Source: Clostridiales bacterium (GTDB taxonomy: Bacteria; Bacillota; Clostridia; Oscillospirales; Oscillospiraceae). From it: DNA of 12,576 bases. The stretch covers positions 1 to 12,576 of the forward strand of contig JAHZBA010000051.1 of assembly GCA_019423635.1 (NCBI GenBank), read 5' to 3'. The first letter of the stretch is position 1. Each line of letters opens with the position of its first letter. Of the stretch, positions 1-6,577 are shown piece by piece. Made by a program: the position numbers and the translations under genes. Below the pieces are notes generated by a model. It worked only from the letters and a program-made list of their open reading frames with translations. It was not told the DNA's origin and did no database searches.

Positions 1-1619
1 GCGCCACCCAGTACGCCTCCCGGTACATGGACGTCACCGTCTGGCGGGACGGGTTTGAGTATGCCCTCCACTTTGAGCGGGGGGAGCTGGCAGGGGAGCT
101 GGAGAAGCGGCCCCTGCCGAAAAACCAGGCGAAAAAGACCGGCACCCGCACCCGGTGGCTCCCGGACCTGGACGTCTTTACGGACATCGCCATCCCCCTG
201 GAGTATTTCGCCGACGTGTGCAAGCGCCAGGCGGTGGTCAACGCCGGCCTCACCTTCCGCCTTCTGGACGAGACCGCCCCGGGGGAGTTCTCCGAGACGG
301 TGTTCCTCTATGAAAACGGCATCGCCGACTATGTATCGGAGCTGGCCGGGGAGGGTAGCCTCACCTCGCCGGTCTGCTGGCAGGCGGAGAAGACGGGCCG
401 GGACCGGTCGGACAAGCCCGACTACAGGGTGAAGCTCAGCGTGGCCGCCTGCTTTTCCAACCGGGTCAGCCTCACGGAGTACTACCACAACTCCAGCTAC
501 CTGGAGCACGGCGGCAGCCCGGAGAAGGCGGCGAAATCCGCCTTTGTCTCCGCCGTGGACAAGTACCTGCGGGATCAGGGCAAGTACCAGAAAAACGAGA
601 GCAAGATCACCTGGGCGGATATCGAGGACTGCCTGGTGCTGGTCTCCAGCAGCTTTTCCACCCAGACCAGCTACGAAAACCAGACGAAAAAGGCCATCAC
701 CAACAAGTTTATCCAGGAGGCCATGACGGAGTTCCTGCGGACGAACCTGGAGATCTACTTCATTGAAAACCGCTTTGACGCGGAGAAAATCGCCGAGCAG
801 GTCCTTTTGAACAAGCGCAGCCGGGAGAAGGCCGAGGAGGCCCGGCTGAACATCAAAAAGAAGCTCTCCGGCTCCATCGACATCGCAAACCGGGTGCAGA
901 AGTTCGTGGACTGCCGCACCAGGGACGTGGAGAAGCGGGAGATCTACATCGTGGAGGGCGACAGCGCCCTTGGAAGCGTGAAGCAGGCCCGGGACTCGGA
1001 GTTCCAGGGGATCATGCCCATCCGGGGGAAGATCCTCAACTGCCTGAAGGCGGACTACGCCCGGATCTTCAAAAGCGAGATCATCACGGATCTCATCAAG
1101 GTCCTGGGCTGCGGTGTGGAGGTGACAAACAGGCATGTCAAGGACGTGTCGGCCTTTGACCTTAATAACCTCCGGTGGAACAAGGTGGTGATCTGCACCG
1201 ACGGCGACGTGGACGGCTTCCAGATCCGGACCTTGGTTTTGACCATGCTCTACCGCCTGACCCCCACCCTGATCCGGGAGGGGTATGTGTATATCGCGGA
1301 GACGCCCCTCTTTGAGATCACCTGCGGGGAGAAGACCTGGTTTGCCTACTCCGACAGGGAGAAAAACGACATCGTGAAGGAGCTGGAGGGGAAAAAATAC
1401 AAGATCGACCGCTCCAAGGGCCTGGGCGAGAACGAGCCGGACATGATGTGGCTGACCACCATGAACCCGGCCACCCGGCGATTGATCCGGGTGATGCCGG
1501 AGGACGTGGAGCGGACGGCGGCGGTCTTCGACCTCCTCCTGGGGGACAACCTCCAGGGGCGGAAGGACCATATCGCGGAGAACGGGTGGAAGTACCTGGA
1601 GATGGCGGATATTTCGTGA
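1..1619 (+). CDS. Type IIA DNA topoisomerase B subunit (GyrB/ParE-like, TOPRIM), 5'-truncated by the window
   Basis: This is the ATPase/TOPRIM subunit of a DNA gyrase or topoisomerase IV type enzyme, which passes one duplex through a cut in another using ATP. The frame is open from base 3, upstream of the first ATG at 27, and the opening residues match the middle of the GHKL ATPase domain, so roughly the first 130 residues lie outside the window. Counting from that ATG, the transducer-domain QTK motif (ATP contact) is at 219-221. The TOPRIM glutamate motif EGDSALGS begins at 310, RGKIL follows at about 333, and the metal-binding DGDVDG is at 392-397. The usual family versions are EGDSAGGS and DADVDG, so the protein is divergent but keeps the acidic residues. 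The C-terminal part follows the family and ends normally. The partner A subunit is at 2429-4672, separated by a transposase gene. ParE-like rather than housekeeping GyrB is inferred. Confidence 0.9.
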   Translation, partial: ATQYASRYMDVTVWRDGFEYALHFERGELAGELEKRPLPKNQAKKTGTRTRWLPDLDVFTDIAIPLEYFADVCKRQAVVNAGLTFRLLDETAPGEFSETVFLYENGIADYVSELAGEGSLTSPVCWQAEKTGRDRSDKPDYRVKLSVAACFSNRVSLTEYYHNSSYLEHGGSPEKAAKSAFVSAVDKYLRDQGKYQKNESKITWADIEDCLVLVSSSFSTQTSYENQTKKAITNKFIQEAMTEFLRTNLEIYFIENRFDAEKIAEQVLLNKRSREKAEEARLNIKKKLSGSIDIANRVQKFVDCRTRDVEKREIYIVEGDSALGSVKQARDSEFQGIMPIRGKILNCLKADYARIFKSEIITDLIKVLGCGVEVTNRHVKDVSAFDLNNLRWNKVVICTDGDVDGFQIRTLVLTMLYRLTPTLIREGYVYIAETPLFEITCGEKTWFAYSDREKNDIVKELEGKKYKIDRSKGLGENEPDMMWLTTMNPATRRLIRVMPEDVERTAAVFDLLLGDNLQGRKDHIAENGWKYLEMADIS

Positions 1620-2170
1620 AAAATTTTACGAGAAGAAAAGGAATCCGTTTGAAAAAATACGATTACAGCCAGGCGGGATACTACTTTGTGACGGTCTGTA
1701 CAGCCGTGAGAAGGGAAAACATCCTCGCTGAGATCCTTCCCGATATACCCGCCGTAGGGGCCGCCGCCCTCGGCGGCCCGTCCCCCGTAAACGACCCGGT
1801 ACCGAAAGTCGTTCTGACCGCCGCCGGCGAAATCGTGGAGGGATTGATTGGAAATATTGACCATGTCTATCATGGACGGGCCGGTGTGGATTGCCATGTC
1901 GTTATGCCGGACCATATTCATATGGTGATCTGGTTGCGCGGCCGGGAGGACGGGCCGCCGAGGGCGGCGGCCCCTACGGCGTCATTGCCGGGCATTATCA
2001 ACACATTAAAAGGATTGTCCAGCAAGAAAATGGAATGTCCGATTTGGCAGCGCGGTTATTATGAGCATATTATCCGCACCGAAAAAGATCTCCAGGACAT
2101 CCGCCAATATATTCAAAACAACCCCCTGCAATGGCTCCTCAACCAGAATCAGGACGTTCCCGCTCTCTGA
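1616..2170 (+). CDS. REP-associated tyrosine transposase (RAYT, Y1_Tnp / IS200-like superfamily)
   Basis: Single-strand DNA transposase-like protein of the family that binds and cuts REP hairpins. With the GTG start at 1616 it has 184 residues; a TTG at 1649 is the main alternative. The GTG overlaps the upstream topoisomerase stop (GTGA), suggesting translational coupling, and the encoded start FTRRKGIRLKKYDYSQ has the family's usual N-terminal form. The metal-binding HxH is in MPDHIHMVIW (His100, His102). The C-terminal helix HIIRTEKDLQDIRQYIQNNP at 151-170 holds the likely catalytic tyrosine (Tyr165). Two stretches rich in Ala, Gly and Pro (residues 45-56 and 111-122) are encoded by perfect inverted copies of a 34-base REP hairpin and fall in apparently variable loops. 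The reading frame is intact. Target specificity for GTAG-footed hairpins is inferred from the hairpins in this window and from what is known of enterobacterial RAYTs. Confidence 0.88.
   Translation: MKNFTRRKGIRLKKYDYSQAGYYFVTVCTAVRRENILAEILPDIPAVGAAALGGPSPVNDPVPKVVLTAAGEIVEGLIGNIDHVYHGRAGVDCHVVMPDHIHMVIWLRGREDGPPRAAAPTASLPGIINTLKGLSSKKMECPIWQRGYYEHIIRTEKDLQDIRQYIQNNPLQWLLNQNQDVPAL
1750..1783 (+). repeat. REP-type hairpin, copy 1, inside the RAYT gene
   Basis: GTAG at 1754-1757 is followed by a perfect 9-bp stem (1758-1766 with 1771-1779) and a CCCT loop. All 34 bases are an exact reverse complement of 1948-1981. It is translated in frame as part of the transposase. Confidence 0.85.
1948..1981 (-). 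repeat. REP-type hairpin, copy 2 (inverted), inside the RAYT gene
   Basis: Exact reverse complement of 1750-1783, with a 164-base spacer between the copies. Read on the minus strand it has GTAG (plus-strand CTAC at 1974-1977) before a 9-bp stem (1952-1960 with 1965-1973). It lies just after the HxH motif and is translated in frame on the plus strand. Confidence 0.85.
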
Positions 2171-2306
2171 AATGCCAGTGCAAGAGCCAGCGGAGATAGC
2201 CCGCCCGAGTCCTCTGGGTTTTTTCTGCCAAAGCAGATAAACGTGCATCGTCCTGCTGTGTAACAGACAGGGATATCTGTCTGCTTTTCCGTTCTTGTTT
2301 CATCAT
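2139..2306 (-). CDS. Small ribbon-helix-helix (CopG/Arc-like) protein, 55 aa
   Basis: A short minus-strand gene. The start is a double ATG (2306-2304 and 2303-2301); the outer one has GAGGTG (plus-strand CACCTC at 2313-2318) six bases upstream. The stop is TGA at 2141-2139. The protein has a basic start, then a strand RQISLSVT, a helix QQDDARLSALAEKTQ and a second helix RTRAGYLRWLLHWHF, followed by a charged tail. This strand-helix-helix order with a T/S-R-[SA]-x-Y-[IL] turn is the layout of ribbon-helix-helix DNA-binding proteins, which act as dimers. It is convergent with the transposase gene and overlaps its last 32 bases. A role in repressing a nearby gene is possible but not shown. No partner toxin gene is seen. 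The fold is inferred from the pattern alone; a chance reading frame is less likely given the ribosome-binding site. Confidence 0.6.
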   Translation of the reverse strand: MMKQERKSRQISLSVTQQDDARLSALAEKTQRTRAGYLRWLLHWHFRERERPDSG

Positions 2307-2428
2307 CAAGATCACCTCGACCCCAATATAAACTCCCAGGCCCAGGTGGAGGGGGATTTAGATGATGTTTATCTAAAAAAAGCGAACCATAGACACCCCG
2401 CGAAAAACACGAATAAGGAACCAACGCC

Positions 2429-4672
2429 ATGCCGAAGAAGAAAACCGAAAACAAGCCCAAGGTCAATAATCCCAACGTCCTGGGCCTCCAGCCGGCGGTG
2501 GTGGAGCAGTCCATCACCGACACCCTGGAGACCAACTACATGCCCTACGCCATGAGCGTCATCGTCTCCCGGGCCATTCCGGAGATCGACGGCTTCAAGC
2601 CCTCCCACCGGAAGCTGCTGTACACCATGTACAAGATGGGGCTGCTCACCGGCGGGCGCACCAAGTCCGCCAACATCGTGGGCCAGACCATGCGCCTCAA
2701 CCCCCACGGGGATCAGGCCATCTACGAGACCATGGTGCGTCTGGCCAAGGGAAACGAGTCGCTGCTGCACCCCTTTGTGGACAGCAAGGGCAACTTCGGC
2801 AAGGTCTATTCCCGTGACATGGCCTATGCCGCCAGCCGGTACACCGAGGCAAAGCTGGCCCCCATCTGCGCCGAGCTGTTCCGGGATCTGGACTGTGACG
2901 CCGTGGACTTCGTGGACAACTATGACAACACCACCAAGGAGCCTACCCTGTTGCCCACCACCTATCCCAACATGCTGGTGTCGGCCAATCAGGGCATCGC
3001 CGTGGGTATGGCCTCCCAGATCTGCGGCTTCAATCTGGCGGAGGTGTGCGACACCACCATCGCCCTGCTGAAAAATCCCGACCACGACATCGCCTCCACC
3101 CTGCTGGCGCCGGATTTTCCCACCGGCGGACAGCTGGTGTGTGACCCGGCGGAGCTGGCGGAAATTTACCGCACCGGCCGGGGCGGCGTCAAGGTTCGGG
3201 CCCGCTGGCGCTATGACAAGAAGGAGAATCTCATCGAGATCTTCGAGATCCCCTACTCCACCTCCATCGAGGTGATCCTGGACAAGGTAGCGGAGCTGGT
3301 GAAGGCCGGCAAGGTCAAGGAGATCAGCGATATGCGGGACGAGTCGGACCTCAGCGGCCTGAAGCTCACCATCGACCTCAAGCGGGGGGTGGACCCGGAG
3401 AAGCTGATGCAGAAGCTGTATAAGCTGACGCCTTTGCAGGACACCTTCAGCTGCAACTTCAACATCCTCATCGCCGGGATGCCCCGTGTGCTGGGAGTCA
3501 AGGCCCTGCTGGAGGAGTGGATCGCATGGCGCACGGAGTGTGTGCGGCGGCGGGTGTACTTCATCCTCTCCCGCAAGAAGGAGAAGCTGCATCTGCTGCT
3601 GGGTCTGAAGCGCATCCTGCTGGACATCGACAAGGCCATCGCCATCATCCGGGAGACGGAGGAGGAGGCCGAGGTCATCCCCAACCTGATGATCGGCTTC
3701 GGCATCGACCAGATCCAGGCGGAGTACGTGGCGGAGATCAGACTCCGCAACATCAACAAGGAGTACATCCTCAAACGGGTCAACGAGACCGCCGCCCTCC
3801 AGGACGAGATCGAGGACCTGGAAGACATTTTGAACACCCCCCGGCGGGTGAAGAAGATCATCGCGGACGAGCTGAGCGAAACCGCCAAAAAGTACGGCGA
3901 GCCCCGCCGGACCTCCCTCGTCTACAGCCACGAGATCGCGGTCTACGACGAGACCGAGTCCGTGGAGGAGTACCCGGTTCATGTCTTCCTCTCCCGGGAG
4001 GGGTACTTCAAGAAGATCACTCCCCAGAGTCTGCGGATGAGCGGGGAGCAGAAATTCAAGGAGGGCGACGGCCTCCGCCAGAGCTTTGAGACCACCTCCG
4101 CCGCGGAGATCATGTTCTTCACGGACAAGTGCCAGGTGTACAAGACCCGCCTCAGCGAGTTCGACGACGCCAAGGCCAGCGTCCTGGGGGACTACCTCCC
4201 GGCCAAGCTCCACATGGACGCCGGGGAGAGCGTGATCTACGCGGTGCTGCCGGGGCCGGACTACGCCGGGGCGCTGCTGTTCTTCTTTGAAAACGGCAAG
4301 GCGGCCCGGGTGGACCTCACGGCCTACAAGACCACCTCCAACCGCCGCAAGCTCACCGGGGCCTACTCCGACAAGTCCCCCCTGGTGTGCATCTGCCGGA
4401 TTACTCAGGACTGCGAGCTGGCGGTGTACTCCACGGAGCCCCGGTGCCTGATTATTCACACGTCCATGCTCTCGCCCAAGGCCACCCGGTCCACCCAGGG
4501 CGTGGCGGTGCTGAACCTCAAGCCCAAATTCCGCCTGGCGGCCGCGCGGCCGCTGGAGGAGACGGAGATCACCAATCCGGGCTATTACCGCGCCCGGGCA
4601 ATCCCCGCTGCCGGAGCGCGGCTGCGGCAGGAGGACAGTGAGGAGCAGCAGTTGGAACTGCCGAATAATTAG
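2429..4672 (+). CDS. Type IIA DNA topoisomerase A subunit (GyrA/ParC-like), 747 aa
   Basis: Breakage-reunion subunit that forms the covalent tyrosyl-DNA intermediate. ATG at 2429 follows AAGGA at 2415-2419. After a Lys-rich start, the winged-helix region begins near residue 31. IDGFKPSHRKLLYTM occupies 53-67, NPHGDQAIYET 91-101 and the catalytic tyrosine is Tyr138 in AASRYTE. TTYPNMLVSANQGIAVGMAS resembles the family's FPNLL...GIAVGMA segment. A long helical coil (about 365-500) precedes a C-terminal beta-pinwheel with blade-like segments such as SREGYFKKI, TDKCQVYKT and FENGKAARV. No clear GyrA box (QRRGGKG) is seen, which favours topoisomerase IV-like decatenation over supercoiling; this is inference. 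The position of E. coli GyrA Ser83 is Gln96 and that of Asp87 is Glu100. It pairs with the B subunit ending at 1619. Confidence 0.92.
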   Translation: MPKKKTENKPKVNNPNVLGLQPAVVEQSITDTLETNYMPYAMSVIVSRAIPEIDGFKPSHRKLLYTMYKMGLLTGGRTKSANIVGQTMRLNPHGDQAIYETMVRLAKGNESLLHPFVDSKGNFGKVYSRDMAYAASRYTEAKLAPICAELFRDLDCDAVDFVDNYDNTTKEPTLLPTTYPNMLVSANQGIAVGMASQICGFNLAEVCDTTIALLKNPDHDIASTLLAPDFPTGGQLVCDPAELAEIYRTGRGGVKVRARWRYDKKENLIEIFEIPYSTSIEVILDKVAELVKAGKVKEISDMRDESDLSGLKLTIDLKRGVDPEKLMQKLYKLTPLQDTFSCNFNILIAGMPRVLGVKALLEEWIAWRTECVRRRVYFILSRKKEKLHLLLGLKRILLDIDKAIAIIRETEEEAEVIPNLMIGFGIDQIQAEYVAEIRLRNINKEYILKRVNETAALQDEIEDLEDILNTPRRVKKIIADELSETAKKYGEPRRTSLVYSHEIAVYDETESVEEYPVHVFLSREGYFKKITPQSLRMSGEQKFKEGDGLRQSFETTSAAEIMFFTDKCQVYKTRLSEFDDAKASVLGDYLPAKLHMDAGESVIYAVLPGPDYAGALLFFFENGKAARVDLTAYKTTSNRRKLTGAYSDKSPLVCICRITQDCELAVYSTEPRCLIIHTSMLSPKATRSTQGVAVLNLKPKFRLAAARPLEETEITNPGYYRARAIPAAGARLRQEDSEEQQLELPNN

Positions 4673-4732
4673 GAATTAGGAGTTAGGAATTAAAAATTAG
4701 AATTGGGGCGCAAAGAACAATTCCTAACTCCC

Positions 4733-4929
4733 AATGTCATTCAGTTAAGCCAACCCTCTCAGTCTGGCCTGCGGCCAGACAGCTCCCCCAAAGGGGGAGC
4801 CAAGGGGAGGTGCGTATACCGCTTGCGTCTCCTTTTAGGGGAGGACGTATCCCTCTTGCCTCTCCCTTTGGGAGAGGTGGCACGGCGAAGCCGTGACGGA
4901 GAGGGTCTTCTGCTTAACTCAATGACATT
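4733..4929. mobile_element. MITE-like hairpin-rich repeat, 197 bp
   Basis: The ends form 18-base terminal inverted repeats with 17 matches (4733-4750 and 4912-4929). The 9-base sequence CCTAACTCC flanks the element on both sides (4723-4731 and 4932-4940), which could be a target duplication or an outer repeat. Inside are four perfect hairpins: 4762-4769 with 4773-4780, 4782-4789 with 4793-4800, 4859-4866 with 4870-4877, and 4881-4886 with 4890-4895. No gene is supported inside. It fills most of the gap between the topoisomerase A gene and the yitT-type gene; the bases at 4673-4722 are AT-rich short repeats of the TTAGGAATTAGGA kind. A fragment matching 26 of 27 bases of 4855-4881 recurs at the right edge of the window. 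Confidence 0.75.
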
Positions 4930-4978
4930 AGCCTAACTCCTCATTCCTCATTTCTAATTCTCACAGACAGGAGGGACC

Positions 4979-5836
4979 ATGAAGAAGCTGCTGCGGAGTT
5001 ATGGAATCATTTTCGCCGGGTCTGTGCTCTACTCCCTGGCGTTCGCCGCGTTTTTCGAGGTCAACCAGGTCGCCGTGGCCGGCGTGACGGGCCTTGCCCA
5101 GGTGGGCAGCGTGCTGTGCCCCGTGCTCTCGGTGGGGATCTGGGCCTTTTTGCTGAATGTGCCCATCTTCCTGGTGGGGTGGAAGCTGCTGGGGTTTCAC
5201 CTGCTGGCCTCCTCCCTCTTTTCCATGGCGGTGAGCTCCGCCGCCATGGACCTCTTCGGCCTGCTCTGGCACTTTGCCCCCATGGACCCCATGCTGGCCT
5301 CTCTCTGCGGCGGGGCCCTGATGGGTCTGGGCCTGGGCATGGTCTTCACCCAGGGGGCCACCAGCGGCGGCACGGACATCATCGGACGGCTTTTGAAGCT
5401 GAAATTCCCCTGGCTGCCTCTGGGGAAGCTGATTCTGGTGCCGGATCTGGCGGCCCTGGTTCTGGTGGCCCTGGCCTTCGGCCGGCTGGAGACGGCCCTG
5501 TACGGCGGCGTCGCCATGTTTGTCTCCAGCCAGGTGACGGACACGGTGCTCTACGGCCTGGACCGCTCAAAGGTGGCCTACATCGTCTCCGACCGCTGGC
5601 AGGAGATTGCCCAGGTCCTTATGAACCGGCAGGGCCGGGGCGTGACCATCCTCCGGGGGGAGGGGGCCTACACCGGCGCGGAGAAGCAGGTGCTGATGAT
5701 TGCCTTCCGCCAGCGGGAGATTGTGACCATCAAGCGCCAGGTCCACGAGCTGGACGAGGGGGCCTTTTTGATCGTCTGCGACGCCAGGGAGGTCCTGGGG
5801 GAGGGCTTCGGCACCTACCGGCGGGATGAGATCTGA
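4979..5836 (+). CDS. YitT family membrane protein (DUF161 + DUF2179), 285 aa
   Basis: An integral membrane protein of a family that is widespread in Firmicutes and has no settled biochemical role. AGGAGG at 4969-4974 sits four bases before the ATG, so the start is well supported. Residues 1-195 are mostly hydrophobic and give about five or six membrane segments, with the family motif GATSGGTDIIGRLL at 126-139. Residues about 197-277 form the soluble C-terminal domain, with RGVTILRGEGAYTG at 220-233 and the pattern EIVTIKRQVHELDEGAFLIV at 247-266. Length matches the usual 280-290. It is the first of three plus-strand genes and lies just after a MITE-like element, so its promoter may be in or next to that repeat; none is clear by eye. 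Transport is often suggested for the family but is not shown here. Confidence 0.9.
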   Translation: MKKLLRSYGIIFAGSVLYSLAFAAFFEVNQVAVAGVTGLAQVGSVLCPVLSVGIWAFLLNVPIFLVGWKLLGFHLLASSLFSMAVSSAAMDLFGLLWHFAPMDPMLASLCGGALMGLGLGMVFTQGATSGGTDIIGRLLKLKFPWLPLGKLILVPDLAALVLVALAFGRLETALYGGVAMFVSSQVTDTVLYGLDRSKVAYIVSDRWQEIAQVLMNRQGRGVTILRGEGAYTGAEKQVLMIAFRQREIVTIKRQVHELDEGAFLIVCDAREVLGEGFGTYRRDEI

Positions 5837-5917
5837 GCGCAATACGGAACTCGCGGACACGCAGGTCCGCCTCTCCATGTCCACATGATCCATAATCAAC
5901 AGAAGGGAGTTTGTATC

Positions 5918-6517
5918 ATGGCAGTATTTGATGCGGTGAAAAAGAATCTGGAGGACCGGGGCTTTCAGGTGAAGGTCTTCGCCTCCGGCCGGGAGGCGGC
6001 GGCCTACCTGGATGAGAGCATCGACGGCGTCTCCGTGGCCTTCGGCGGCTCCGTCACCCTCCAGCAGCTGGGGGTGCAGGAGAAGCTGGCCGCCCACAAC
6101 CGCGTGCTCTGGCACTGGAGCGACGGCAAGGAGGTCCTGCCAGAGGCGGCCGGGGTCCAGGTGTACCTCACCTCCGCCAACGGCCTGGCCGAGAGCGGCG
6201 AGATCCTCAACATCGACGGCGCGGGCAACCGGGTAGCCTCCACGCTGTACGGCCATGAGCGCCTGATCTTTGTCATCGGCCGCAACAAGCTGGCCCCCAC
6301 CTATGAGGAGGCCCTGTGGCGGGCCCGGAACATCGCCGCGCCGAAAAACGCCCAGCGCCTGGGCGCCAAAACCCCCTGCGCCGCCAAGGGAGACCGCTGC
6401 TACGACTGCAAGAGCCCCGGCCGCATCTGCCGGGGACTGGTGGTGCTGTGGGAGCCCATGATGGGGAAGGAGCAGACCACGGAGGTCTTGCTGGTAGACG
6501 AGGACCTGGGCTATTGA
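5918..6517 (+). CDS. LUD domain protein (LutC/YkgG-related, lactate-utilization type), 199 aa
   Basis: The ATG at 5918 is preferred because AAGGGAG lies eight bases upstream (5903-5909); an in-frame ATG at 5885 lacks such a site. Family features are GGSVTL at 43-48, the glycine- and asparagine-rich TSANGLAESGEILNIDG at 85-101, and GRNKLAPTYEEAL at 121-133, which follow the LUD-domain fold related to LutB/LutC proteins of L-lactate oxidation. Residues 154-171 carry four cysteines (154, 161, 164, 171) that could bind metal or an iron-sulfur cluster. No lutA or lutB gene is next to it, so a role in lactate use here is not shown. Solitary LUD proteins of this size are common in anaerobic Firmicutes and are usually annotated only by domain. 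It lies 81 bases after the yitT-type gene and 60 before the lipoprotein gene. Confidence 0.85.
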   Translation: MAVFDAVKKNLEDRGFQVKVFASGREAAAYLDESIDGVSVAFGGSVTLQQLGVQEKLAAHNRVLWHWSDGKEVLPEAAGVQVYLTSANGLAESGEILNIDGAGNRVASTLYGHERLIFVIGRNKLAPTYEEALWRARNIAAPKNAQRLGAKTPCAAKGDRCYDCKSPGRICRGLVVLWEPMMGKEQTTEVLLVDEDLGY

Positions 6518-6577
6518 GGCCCTGAAGGCGGGAAAAAATCCGCGCCAAATCGGCGCGGCGGAGCCGGGGAGGTTTTT

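Noticed and set aside
2295..2332. Promoter TTGTTT ... TATAAA for the topoisomerase A gene
   Set aside because: The gap between the boxes is 26 bases, far beyond the usual 16-18.
2357..2377. TTTAGAT/ATCTAAA hairpin upstream of the topoisomerase A gene as a terminator
   Set aside because: The stem is AT-only and is followed by A rather than T on the plus strand; on the minus strand the T-run lies before the stem, the wrong side.
2369..4459. Minus-strand open frame of 696 codons
   Set aside because: It is exactly antisense to the topoisomerase A gene. The product is low-complexity (Leu, Gly, Val, His rich) with no family motif, as expected from third-codon GC bias.
4703..4936. 77-codon plus-strand frame
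   Set aside because: It is a reading of the MITE-like repeat; the residues come from hairpin arms and there is no ribosome-binding site.
5853..5870. Hairpin GCGGAC/GTCCGC after the yitT-type gene as a terminator
   Set aside because: The stem is only 6 bp and no T-run follows. It may be a minor structure within a shared transcript with the LUD gene.
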